This document shows positions 25,505-33,816 of a stretch of DNA of 64,000 bases, piece after piece. Both the position numbers and the translations under genes were made by a program. Positions within the stretch are counted from its first letter, which is position 1. Every line of letters starts with the position of its first letter. The notes beneath the pieces were generated by a model that was not told the origin of the DNA, did no database searches, and was given only the letters and a program-made list of their open reading frames with translations. The stretch comes from DATHRK01 sp035513295. GTDB lineage: Bacteria; Gemmatimonadota; Gemmatimonadetes; Longimicrobiales; RSA9. The stretch is from positions 21,075-85,074 of the forward strand of contig DATKCH010000001.1 in the NCBI GenBank assembly GCA_035513295.1. The letters run 5' to 3'.

Positions 25505-27397
25505 GTGGTGAGGCTCGCCGGGGGAGGGGGGTTCGGGAGAGACGGGTTCGGAGGTGGCGGGCGGTACGGCTCCACCGGCCGCCGTTCGGGCGCCGATCCG
25601 GACGCGCCGCTCACCCCCAGCCCCGACGCTCACGTGTTGCGCGACCTCTGGGCGCTGCTCTCGCCCTACCGCTGGAAGGTCTTCGGGCTGTCCGCCCTGA
25701 TCAGCTTCTCCGCCGCGCTCGGGACGCTCGCACCCCAGTTCATACGCTACGGCTTCGATACCGTCATCCCAAGTGGCGCGGCGCGGCAGTTCGCGCTGCT
25801 CGCCGTCGCCTTCGCGCTGTACTACCTCGTGCGCGCGCTGGTCGGATACGCCGGCATGTACTTCAGCTTCGCGTTCACGCAGCGCATCATCAGCGACATC
25901 CGGATGCGCGCGTACCGGCGCCTGCTGGCGATGCCGATCGTGCGCTTCACCGAGGAGCGGTCCGGCGTCCTCACGTCGCGCGTCGTGTCGGACGTGAACG
26001 CGCTGGAGGGGATGATCCAGGCCGGAGCGACCCGGCTGGCGGGTCAGCTCGTGAGCATACTGGTGGTCGACGTCCTCCTGGTGGCGATGAACTGGCGCCT
26101 GGCGCTGGTGAACCTCGTGGTGGCGCCGGCGCTCGCCTACATCACGCGCCACTACCAGGCGCCGTTGCGGGAGGCCGCGCGCGGGGTCCGCCGCCGGGTC
26201 GGCGAGATGACCGCGGTGGCGACCGAAGCGATCGCCAACATCCAGGTCGTGAAGGGCTTCGCCAACGAACCCCTGGAAGCGGGCAGGTTCGACGAGGAGA
26301 ACGAGACCTACGTCGCCCTCAACCTCTCACGCCGGCGCGAGGTCGGCATGATGGAGGCGCTCATCACGCTCACCGCCGAGTACGGCATGGGCGCCGTCCT
26401 GCTGTTCGGCGGCTGGCTCGTCGTGGCGGGGTCGCTCACGATCGGCGAGCTGACCGCCTTCCTCCTGTACCAGCGCATGCTGCAGGGACCCGTCATGTCC
26501 GTCATGCTCTTCAACAATCAGTTGCAGGCGGGCATGGCGGCGCTGGAGCGCGTGTCCGCGCTGCTGGACGCGAAACCGGAGAGCGAGGGCGACATCGCCG
26601 CCGTGGAGGGTGGGGACCTGGAGTTCGAGGACGTGGAGTTCCGCTACCCGGGCACGGACGCCGCCGCCTTGCGAAGCGTCTCCTTCACCGTGCCCGAGGG
26701 TGGGACGGTGGCCTTCGTGGGCCCGTCCGGCTCGGGCAAGACCACCCTGACCCGCCTCATCTCCCGTCTGTACGATCCCGACGAGGGCGAGATCCGCCTG
26801 GGCGGCAGGGACGTCCGTGACTACCGCCTGGACGCGCTTCGCAACGCCGTGGCGATCGTCCCCCAGGAGCCGACGCTGTTTTCGGGCAGCGTGCGCGACA
26901 ACGTGCGCTATGCGCGCCCCGACGCCAGCGACGCGGACGTCGAGGCCGCGGCTGAGCTGGCCAACTCCACCGGCTTCATCGCCGACCTGCCCGACGGCTG
27001 GGACACGCCGATAGGCGAGCGCGGAGTCAAGCTCTCCGGAGGCCAGAAGCAGCGCGTCGCGATCGCCCGGGCGATCCTCCGGCACGCGCGCCTGCTCATC
27101 CTCGACGAGGCCACCGCGAGCCTGGACAGCGAGTCCGAGGCGCTGATCCAGGACGCGCTGGAAGGGCTGTTCGCGCGCCGAACGGGGGTCACGACGCTCG
27201 TCATAGCTCACCGGCTGTCGACCATCCGGGGGGCCGATCGGATCTACGTCCTGGACGCGGGCCGGGTGGTCGAGGAGGGGTCGCACGACGACCTCATCGC
27301 CGTCCGCGGCCTGTACGCGCGCCTGCACGATCTGCAGCACGCTCCGGTGCCCGGCGCGCCACCGGCGACCCGGCTCGTGGACGGCGTGTCACAGTAG
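25505..27397 (+). CDS. ABC exporter (fused TM and ATPase domains)
   Basis: A 630-residue half-transporter. After a glycine-rich leader of about 35 residues comes a six-helix exporter domain (for example LVGYAGMYFSFAFTQRII) and an ATPase with GPSGSGKTT, LSGGQKQRVAIARAI, LLILDEATASLD and IAHRLST. It belongs to the MsbA/LmrA/BmrA type and would act as a homodimer. The substrate is unknown; lipid or drug export is usual. It starts with GTG at 25505. The glycine-rich leader FGRDGFGGGGRYGSTGRR is odd, and the true start could be further in, near DPDAPLTPSPDAH, though no alternative ribosome site is obvious. Confidence 0.88.
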   Translation: MVRLAGGGGFGRDGFGGGGRYGSTGRRSGADPDAPLTPSPDAHVLRDLWALLSPYRWKVFGLSALISFSAALGTLAPQFIRYGFDTVIPSGAARQFALLAVAFALYYLVRALVGYAGMYFSFAFTQRIISDIRMRAYRRLLAMPIVRFTEERSGVLTSRVVSDVNALEGMIQAGATRLAGQLVSILVVDVLLVAMNWRLALVNLVVAPALAYITRHYQAPLREAARGVRRRVGEMTAVATEAIANIQVVKGFANEPLEAGRFDEENETYVALNLSRRREVGMMEALITLTAEYGMGAVLLFGGWLVVAGSLTIGELTAFLLYQRMLQGPVMSVMLFNNQLQAGMAALERVSALLDAKPESEGDIAAVEGGDLEFEDVEFRYPGTDAAALRSVSFTVPEGGTVAFVGPSGSGKTTLTRLISRLYDPDEGEIRLGGRDVRDYRLDALRNAVAIVPQEPTLFSGSVRDNVRYARPDASDADVEAAAELANSTGFIADLPDGWDTPIGERGVKLSGGQKQRVAIARAILRHARLLILDEATASLDSESEALIQDALEGLFARRTGVTTLVIAHRLSTIRGADRIYVLDAGRVVEEGSHDDLIAVRGLYARLHDLQHAPVPGAPPATRLVDGVSQ

Positions 27398-27426
27398 GGG
27401 AGCCCTCCCGGGTCAGCGCCCCTGGC

Positions 27427-29307
27427 TCAGCCCAGGCGTCCGGTCAGGTAGGTGTACCCGGCCAGTCCGGCGATGTAGTCGGCGATGAACCCGTTCGCCT
27501 CGTTCTTCTCGAGATCGGCGTTCTTGACCTTGCGGCGGAACGTGGCGACGAGCTCAGAGGAGTCGAACGCGACGTAGCGCAGCACCTCGGTCATCGTGTC
27601 TCCGCGCACCACGTCCTCCACCTCGTAGTCGTCGCCCACCACGCGCACGTGCACGGAATCGGTGTCTCCGAACAGGTTGTGAAGGTCGCCCAGGATCTCC
27701 TGATACGCCCCGGCCAGGAAGATCCCCAGCACGTACGGCGCGTCCGTCGTGTCGTGGAGCGGCAGCCCGTCCCCGCTCTCACCGATGAACGCATCGATCT
27801 TGCCGTCGCTGTCGCACGTCACGTCCTGGAGCGTGCCGCGCCGCGTCGGCTCCTCATCGAGGCGATGGATCGGCACGATCGGAAAGAGCTGGTCGATGGC
27901 CCAGGAGTCCGGCAGCGACTGGAACAGCGAGAAATTGCAGAAGTAGCGGTCGGTCAGGATCGCCTCGAGCCGCGGCAGGATGTCCTCGTAGTCGTCCGGG
28001 CTGCGGCGCGCGCGCGCCGCCAGGGCCTGGACCGCCACGCGGAAATGCCGTTCGGCGAGCGCGCGCAGCTCCAGGGATATCACGCCCGCGCTGAAAAGCG
28101 ACTGCAGCTGCTCCTTGGCGAACAGCGCGTCGTGATAGACCTCTCGGACGCCGCGCCTGTCGATTTCGCCGGCCGCCTCCGCGAGGTCGAACACCTGGCG
28201 CGGCGCGTCCTCGGGCGGAGGCGCCGGGCTCTCGGCGGAGTAGCTCTCCCGGTCGATCACGTTGACGAGCAGCAGCGCGTGGTGCGCCGTGAGCGCCCGG
28301 CCAGACTCGGAGATGAGGTCGGGCATGGGCACCTCCTCCGCGCGGCACGTCTCCGCGAGCACGTACACGACGTCGTTGGCGTACTCCTGGAGGGAGTAGT
28401 TGACGCTGGCCGGCGCCGTCGACCGTGAGCCGTCGTAATCCACGCCCAGGCCGCCGCCCACATCCACGATGTCGATGGGAATGCCGAGCCGGCGCAGCTC
28501 CACGTAGAAGCGTGCCACCTCGCCCATCGCCTGCTTGATGTTGCGGATGTCGGGGATCTGGGACCCGAGGTGGAAGTGGATCATGCGCAGGGCCTCCACG
28601 CAGCCCGCGTCGCGGAAGCGCGCCACCACCTGCATGAGTTCGGGGGAGCCGAGGCCGAACTTGCTTCGGTCGCCGGCGGACAGGGACCAACGGCCGGCAC
28701 CCTCGGTGGCGAGCTTGATGCGGACGCCGGCGGTCGGCTCCACGCCCATCTCGTCGGCCACGGCCAGAAGCGTATCGGCCTCCTTGACCTTCTCGAGGAC
28801 GACCAGGACCTGGTGGCCCAGGCGCTGCCCCATCAGGGCGAGTCGGATGTACTCCTCGTCCTTGTAGCCGTTGCAGACGATCAGGTGACCGGTGCGCTCG
28901 GTCAGCGCCAGCACGGCGAGGAGCTCCGGCTTGCTCCCCACTTCCAGACCGACGCCGTGCGCGTCGCCCGCGGCGACGATTTCCTGGACCACGCGCCGCT
29001 GCTGATTGACCTTGACAGGGTAAACGGGCGTATAGCCGCCCTCGTAGCCGAAGTCGTTCCTGGCGGTCTCGAATCGGTCCGTGAGCGCGGCGATCCGCTC
29101 TTTCAGGATATCGGGGAAGCGCAGCAGCAGAGGGAGCCGCACGCCCTGCCCCGACAGGTCGGTCGCGAGCTCGAAGAGGTCGATGGCGACGGCCGGGTCC
29201 CTCGTGGGATGCACGATCACGTGCCCGGCCTCGTTCACCCCGAAAAAACCCGCGCCCCACCCTTCCACGTTGTAAAGCTCGAGCGCGTCGCGCGTGGTCC
29301 AGGACAT
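27427..29307 (-). CDS. speA: Biosynthetic arginine decarboxylase
   Basis: A 626-residue enzyme making agmatine from arginine, the first step of the agmatine route to putrescine. It is a fold-type III PLP enzyme: the PLP lysine is Lys99 in YPVKVNQQRRV, the phosphate-binding glycines are in DVGGGLGVDYDG, and HFHLGSQIPDI and SESGRALTAHHA match SpeA. Size agrees with E. coli SpeA (658). It is convergent with the ABC exporter and divergent from arfB. The deoxyhypusine-synthase-like gene at 24.4 kb makes a small polyamine locus. No agmatinase or agmatine deiminase is visible in the window, so the next step is encoded elsewhere. Confidence 0.95.
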   Translation of the reverse strand: MSWTTRDALELYNVEGWGAGFFGVNEAGHVIVHPTRDPAVAIDLFELATDLSGQGVRLPLLLRFPDILKERIAALTDRFETARNDFGYEGGYTPVYPVKVNQQRRVVQEIVAAGDAHGVGLEVGSKPELLAVLALTERTGHLIVCNGYKDEEYIRLALMGQRLGHQVLVVLEKVKEADTLLAVADEMGVEPTAGVRIKLATEGAGRWSLSAGDRSKFGLGSPELMQVVARFRDAGCVEALRMIHFHLGSQIPDIRNIKQAMGEVARFYVELRRLGIPIDIVDVGGGLGVDYDGSRSTAPASVNYSLQEYANDVVYVLAETCRAEEVPMPDLISESGRALTAHHALLLVNVIDRESYSAESPAPPPEDAPRQVFDLAEAAGEIDRRGVREVYHDALFAKEQLQSLFSAGVISLELRALAERHFRVAVQALAARARRSPDDYEDILPRLEAILTDRYFCNFSLFQSLPDSWAIDQLFPIVPIHRLDEEPTRRGTLQDVTCDSDGKIDAFIGESGDGLPLHDTTDAPYVLGIFLAGAYQEILGDLHNLFGDTDSVHVRVVGDDYEVEDVVRGDTMTEVLRYVAFDSSELVATFRRKVKNADLEKNEANGFIADYIAGLAGYTYLTGRLG

Positions 29308-29454
29308 GTCGTCTCGTGGCTGCTGTATCCGGGCCCCGCGGGGCGTCGGCAAGGCCGCGTAAGCTGCTGCCGCGCGCCCGAACGGGAAAGGGGGCCCGCC
29401 GAGCCGATCCGGCGTCCGGGCGCGGGGACCGTCGACCGATCGTATTTTGCGCGC

Positions 29455-29895
29455 GTGGAACCTACGTCCGATGGTGTCGAACTGGGTCCGGGCGCGCGCG
29501 TGAGCCCCTCGGAGCTCTCCTTCCGCGCGACCAGATCCGGCGGGCCCGGAGGGCAGCATGTCAACACCTCCGCCACGCGCGTCGAGTTGACCTGGGACAT
29601 CGCCTCGTCGCCGTCGCTGGAGGACGAGGTGCGCGCCCGGCTCCTCGACCGTCTCGCCAGCCGCCTGCACGGGGACGGCGTCCTGCGCGTCGTGGCCTCG
29701 CGGAGCCGGAGCCAACATCGCAATCGGGAGGCCGCGCTGGACAGGCTCCGCGCGCTGGTGGCGGAGGCGCTGGAGGAGAGGAAGAAGCGCCGCCGGACGC
29801 GGCCGTCCAAGGCCGCCGCGGAGCGGAGGATCGCGGCCAAGAAGCGCCGCGCGGAGCGCAAGCGCCAGCGCCGTCCGCCCGTGACCGACGACTGA
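29455..29895 (+). CDS. arfB: Peptidyl-tRNA hydrolase ArfB (alternative ribosome rescue)
   Basis: A 146-residue class I release-factor-like protein that frees peptides from stalled ribosomes. It has the GGQ loop in RSGGPGGQHVNTSATRVEL, where the glutamine-bearing loop reaches the peptidyl transferase centre, and a lysine/arginine-rich C-terminal tail (EERKKRRRTRPSKAAAERR) that in ArfB enters the empty mRNA channel. The stop-codon-recognition domain of RF1/RF2 is absent, as expected. The start codon is GTG. It lies 147 nt from the speA start, divergently, and 10 nt before the propeller/M23 gene. Confidence 0.92.
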   Translation: MEPTSDGVELGPGARVSPSELSFRATRSGGPGGQHVNTSATRVELTWDIASSPSLEDEVRARLLDRLASRLHGDGVLRVVASRSRSQHRNREAALDRLRALVAEALEERKKRRRTRPSKAAAERRIAAKKRRAERKRQRRPPVTDD

Positions 29896-29905
29896 GGGAA
29901 CCATC

Positions 29906-31861
29906 ATGAATCGTGCGACGTCCATCGCCGCCGCCGCGCTTTGTCTGACCTCGTGCCTGGCCTCGTGCCGGACGGGACCGCCGCCGGCGAACGCGCGCAA
30001 TGCCCCCGCGAGCCGCGCGCTTCCTCCGCCGCTGCCCGACACCACGGGGGTCGGGACGCACGTCCTGGCGATCCGCCGGGCGCCCGACGCGGGGGTCTGG
30101 GTGGGGACGTACGGCCGCGGGATCCTCACGCTCGACCCATCCGCGCGCGCGTGGCGGACGATCGAGGCCGCCGACGGGCCGCAGGCGATCTCCTGGGACT
30201 TCGTCAACGCCTTCGCGTTCCCCACCGACGGTTCGGTCTGGTACGGCACGGTCGGCAACGGGTTCGGCCGCTCCGAGGACGGCGGGCGCACGTGGTCCAA
30301 CTGGGGGTTCCGCGACCTCGGGCCCGAGTGGCAGTACGTGGCGCCCGAGGGCATGGACGCCCACGGCGACACCGTGTACGTGGCGACCGCGGACGGTCTG
30401 CGCATGAGCTGGGACGCGGGCGAGACGTGGCGGTGCGTGCAGGCGGAGGGGGCCGGCCCAGGAGGCGCGGAGGGGTATGACGACCGCTGTGCCGAGCGCA
30501 TCCTCGCGCTGCCCACCGAGTACCTGCTGGCGTTGGACTTCGGATCCGACGGGACGATCTGGCTGGGGCATCTGAAGGGCATCTCCTACTCGCGGGACGG
30601 AGGACTGACCTGGCGCACTCCCGAAGGTCCCCAGGGCCTCGCGGGCGCCCGCGTCAGGGCGATACTGGCCGAGCGCGATGCGGTGTGGGCCGCGACCGAG
30701 GACGCGCTGTTCGAGGCGGAACCCGATCGCGCCGTCTTCGACGCGATCCCGGACTCCGCCTTCGGGGGGGGCGGCGTCCCGTCGGTACGAGCGATGCTGA
30801 TGGACCGCACCGTGGGCGGGCCGCGCTTTCCGGTCCTGGCGACCCACGGCGGCACCTACGAGCCGCTGCTCGCCGGTGGCGAGCTGGTCCTGCGCCACTA
30901 CGGTGCCGGCAACGCGTTCGCGCTGCTGGACTGGCCGGGCGGACAGCCCACCATCGCCGGGACGGACCAGGGCATCACCGCCTCCCTTCGTGATCGGCCG
31001 CTCCTGGGGCCCGTGGATCGCGGGCGCCGATGCGCCTCGTCGGCCCGGAACCGAGGGGCGGTCGCCGGCTGCGGGACGGCCGTGGCGGAGGACCCGGCCG
31101 AGCCGCTCCACATCTGGTTCGGGCGGCCGATCGCGGACGAAGAGGGCAACCCCTATATCGACGCCACGTACCGCTACGGCTCCACCATGGGCGGCAACTT
31201 CCAGCAGCATCAGGGCGTGGAGTTCAACAACCCGGCCGGGACGCCCGTGCGGGCGATCGGGGCAGGCATCGTCGCGTTTTCCGGGCCCGCGGAAGCGGGC
31301 GCCAACACGGTTGCGATCCTGCACGACCGGCGCTGGGAGGACCGGCCGGTCTACTCCGTCTACTATCACAACACGAGCCTCGACGTCGCCGTCGGCGAGA
31401 AGGTACGACGCGGGCAGGTCATCGCGCGCGTCGGCAACACGGGCCGCGCGACGAACGACCACCTCCACCTCGAGGTGCACGTGACCGAGGTCGAGGACTC
31501 GGCCCTGGTGGTGAACCCGGAGGAGCGCTTTCCCCCCCATACCGTGAACCCCCAGCTCTGGATCGAGCCGCTTTCCGGCACGGGGGTCATCGCCGGCCGC
31601 GTGCTCGGCGTCGATGGCGAGCCCGCTCGCGGGGTGCGCATATACGGCGTGTCCGCTCCGTATCCGGAGGAAACGCCCCTTTCCTTCGTGGAGACCTACG
31701 AGGATCGCGCGCACCCGGACCCCGCTTACGGGGAGCACTTCGCGATCGGCGACGTCCCTGAGGGCAGCTATCGGCTGTACGCCCGGGCGGGCGGACGCGA
31801 GGTAGCCGGGGTCGTGGATGTCGAACCGGGTCGCTTGACCTGGGTGGAGCTGCGCTTCTGA
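29906..31861 (+). CDS. Lipoprotein with beta-propeller, M23 peptidase and carboxypeptidase-regulatory-like domains
   Basis: A 651-residue lipoprotein (LTSC near residue 17-20). Residues 45-370 form WD/sialidase-like propeller repeats with GVWVGTYGRGIL and SEDGGRTWSNWG. An M23 (LytM) domain follows: HQGVEFNNPAGTPVRAIGAG at 435 and HLHLEVH at 519-525. The C-terminus has GVIAGRVLGVDGEPARGV, as in carboxypeptidase-regulatory domains. In classical M23 enzymes the metal ligands are the H and D of HxxxD plus HxH; here residue 439 is Glu in place of Asp. Activity is therefore uncertain. The protein may bind or cut cell-wall peptides. It lies 10 nt after arfB, with GAGGGA as ribosome site. Confidence 0.8.
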   Translation: MNRATSIAAAALCLTSCLASCRTGPPPANARNAPASRALPPPLPDTTGVGTHVLAIRRAPDAGVWVGTYGRGILTLDPSARAWRTIEAADGPQAISWDFVNAFAFPTDGSVWYGTVGNGFGRSEDGGRTWSNWGFRDLGPEWQYVAPEGMDAHGDTVYVATADGLRMSWDAGETWRCVQAEGAGPGGAEGYDDRCAERILALPTEYLLALDFGSDGTIWLGHLKGISYSRDGGLTWRTPEGPQGLAGARVRAILAERDAVWAATEDALFEAEPDRAVFDAIPDSAFGGGGVPSVRAMLMDRTVGGPRFPVLATHGGTYEPLLAGGELVLRHYGAGNAFALLDWPGGQPTIAGTDQGITASLRDRPLLGPVDRGRRCASSARNRGAVAGCGTAVAEDPAEPLHIWFGRPIADEEGNPYIDATYRYGSTMGGNFQQHQGVEFNNPAGTPVRAIGAGIVAFSGPAEAGANTVAILHDRRWEDRPVYSVYYHNTSLDVAVGEKVRRGQVIARVGNTGRATNDHLHLEVHVTEVEDSALVVNPEERFPPHTVNPQLWIEPLSGTGVIAGRVLGVDGEPARGVRIYGVSAPYPEETPLSFVETYEDRAHPDPAYGEHFAIGDVPEGSYRLYARAGGREVAGVVDVEPGRLTWVELRF

Positions 31862-31943
31862 GGCCCGCGCGGCGGATCGGAGCCGCCCGCCGCCCGCTGC
31901 GCGAAGCTCCGGGCATCCGCGGACCGGTGGCCGAAGCGCGCGT

Positions 31944-33728
31944 TCAGCCGCCCGCGGGTGGGCTCCCTTCAGCCGCCTCCTGGGGAGCCGTGCGTTCCCC
32001 CCGGCCCTCCCAGCCCGGCCCCCGGACAACGCGCCCCGGCGTCGCGCCCGTGTGCTCGCCGTCTTGCAGGACGCGCACGCCGTTCACCCAGACGTCGCGC
32101 ACGCCGACCGCGAGCGCGTGCGGCTCCTCGAACGTGGCGCGGTCGGCGACCGTCGCCGGATCGAACACCACGATGTCGGCGAAGTAGCCGGGCTCGAGCC
32201 GCCCGCGCCGCCGCAGCGACAGGTTGTCGGCCGGCAGCGAGGTCAGCCTGCGGACGGCCTCCTCGAGCGCGATGACCCCCTCCTCGCGCACGTATCTGCC
32301 CAGGAGGCGCGCGAAGTTGCCGTAGGCGCGCGGGTGGGGGTTCGACTTGAGGAACACGCCTTCCGGCGCGGGCGCGCCGGCGTCCGAGCCGAACGAGACC
32401 CAGGGCAGCGCGATCTGCTTGCGCACGTTCTCCTCCGACATCAGGAAGTAGATCGTCCCGACGCGACTGTCGTCGGCGACGACCAGGTCCATCGCGGTCT
32501 CCTCGGGCGACGCGCCGCGCATCTCCGCCACCTCGGCGAGGGAGCGGCCCGTGAGCGGCTTCAGGCTGTCCTGCCGGAACCCCACCAGGAGCACACGCTC
32601 CGGGGATCCGGCCATCAGCAGGAGGTTCTCCCAGTCGTCGGCGGGCGTCCGCATCTCACGCGCCACCCGCTCGCGGGTCGCCGGGTCCCGCAGCCTCTCG
32701 ACCCAGGCCTCGTGGCCTCCCTCCTGGACCCAGGGTGGCATGGCGGCGTCCAGGCCCGTGGCGCCCGCGACGTACGTGTACATGTTCGCTCGAACCCGCC
32801 CGCCGCCCTCCCGGGCCGCCTCGATGCGGGCGATGACGCTGTCCATCTTCGGCCAGTTCGACTCCCCTGCCGCCTTCAGGTGGTAGATCTCGACCGGCAC
32901 GCCGGCCCGGCGGCCGATGGCCATCGTCTCGTCGACCGCCTCGAGGAGCCGCCCGCCCTCGCTGCGCATGTGGGTGATGTAGGATCCGCCGAACTCCCCG
33001 GCCGCCGACGCGAGCGCGACCAGCTCGTCGGTTCCGGCGTAGAAAGCCGGCGCGTAGATCAGCGACGAGCCGACGCCCAGAGCGCCTTCCCGCATGGCGG
33101 CTCGCACGAGGTCCTGCATGCGCGCGAGCTCCTCCGGCGCCGGCGCCCGGTCCTCGTGCCCCAGTTCGTGGATGCGCACGGTCGTGGCCCCGACGAAGCT
33201 CGCAACGTTGGGCGACACGCCGCGCGCCTCCAGGTGCTCGAGGTACTCCCCCAGCGTCGTCCACGGAATGTCGAAGGTGATGTCGCCCTGCTGCTCGAGC
33301 TCGCGCGCGCGCATCTCCTTGGTGAGCGGGCCCATCGACCACCCCTCCCCGAACACCTCCAGCGTGACCCCCTGGTGGATGTCGGCCAGCCCTCGTGGGT
33401 CCTCGATGAGAGACTCCGTGGCCCAGCTCAGCACGTTGATGAAGCCGGGCGCGACCGCCATTCCGGTAGCGTCCACCTCGGCAGCCGCGTCCGCTCCCGA
33501 CAGCTCGCCCACCGCGGCGATGCTGTCTCCGGCCAGGCCGACGTCGGCGATCCGGGGCGGGCCGCCCGAGCCGTCGTAGACCGTGCCCCCGCGGATCAGC
33601 ACGTCGAAGTCGGCCGCCGCGGCGTCCCGCTCCGAGTCCGCGCAGGCGGCGCTCGCGAGCGCCGCGCACAGGCACAGGGAAAGGGTTCTCTGCGGCGGGA
33701 ACGGCGTCGATGGGGTCTCGATGTTCAT
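31944..33728 (-). CDS. D-aminoacylase/N-acyl-amino-acid deacylase-like amidohydrolase
   Basis: A 594-residue exported amidohydrolase. A signal with a plausible lipobox (ALASAACAD) is followed by the family's FDVLIRGGTVYDGSG and a TIM-barrel core. The barrel usually begins with a GFIDxHxH metal motif, but here the region reads PGFINVLSWATESLIEDPRG, so both histidines are missing. Later features fit the subfamily: QGVTLEVFGEGWSMG, ITHMRSEGGRL, VEIYHLKAAG and SFGSDAGAP. The loss probably reduces or changes metal use. It may act on N-acyl-D-amino acids or peptides; this is inferred only. The start ATG at 33728 is the one that opens the signal peptide. The gene follows the ADOP permease on the same strand. 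Confidence 0.8.
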   Translation of the reverse strand: MNIETPSTPFPPQRTLSLCLCAALASAACADSERDAAAADFDVLIRGGTVYDGSGGPPRIADVGLAGDSIAAVGELSGADAAAEVDATGMAVAPGFINVLSWATESLIEDPRGLADIHQGVTLEVFGEGWSMGPLTKEMRARELEQQGDITFDIPWTTLGEYLEHLEARGVSPNVASFVGATTVRIHELGHEDRAPAPEELARMQDLVRAAMREGALGVGSSLIYAPAFYAGTDELVALASAAGEFGGSYITHMRSEGGRLLEAVDETMAIGRRAGVPVEIYHLKAAGESNWPKMDSVIARIEAAREGGGRVRANMYTYVAGATGLDAAMPPWVQEGGHEAWVERLRDPATRERVAREMRTPADDWENLLLMAGSPERVLLVGFRQDSLKPLTGRSLAEVAEMRGASPEETAMDLVVADDSRVGTIYFLMSEENVRKQIALPWVSFGSDAGAPAPEGVFLKSNPHPRAYGNFARLLGRYVREEGVIALEEAVRRLTSLPADNLSLRRRGRLEPGYFADIVVFDPATVADRATFEEPHALAVGVRDVWVNGVRVLQDGEHTGATPGRVVRGPGWEGRGERTAPQEAAEGSPPAGG

Positions 33729-33752
33729 GGCCGAGTCGTGCGAGAAGGAAAC

Positions 33753-33786
33753 GGGGCGACCCGGCAAGAGGAGGCCGGATCGCCCC
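33753..33786 (-). terminator. Intrinsic-type terminator after the ADOP permease
   Basis: Read on the minus strand, GGGGCGA-T-CCGGC and GCCGG-G-TCGCCCC form a 12-bp stem with one mismatch, followed by GTTTCCTT. It sits 31 bp past the permease stop and ahead of the amidohydrolase start, so it probably separates the two transcripts. Confidence 0.6.
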
Positions 33787-33816
33787 GAGGGCAAGGAGGG
33801 TCGATCGCGCCGCCGC

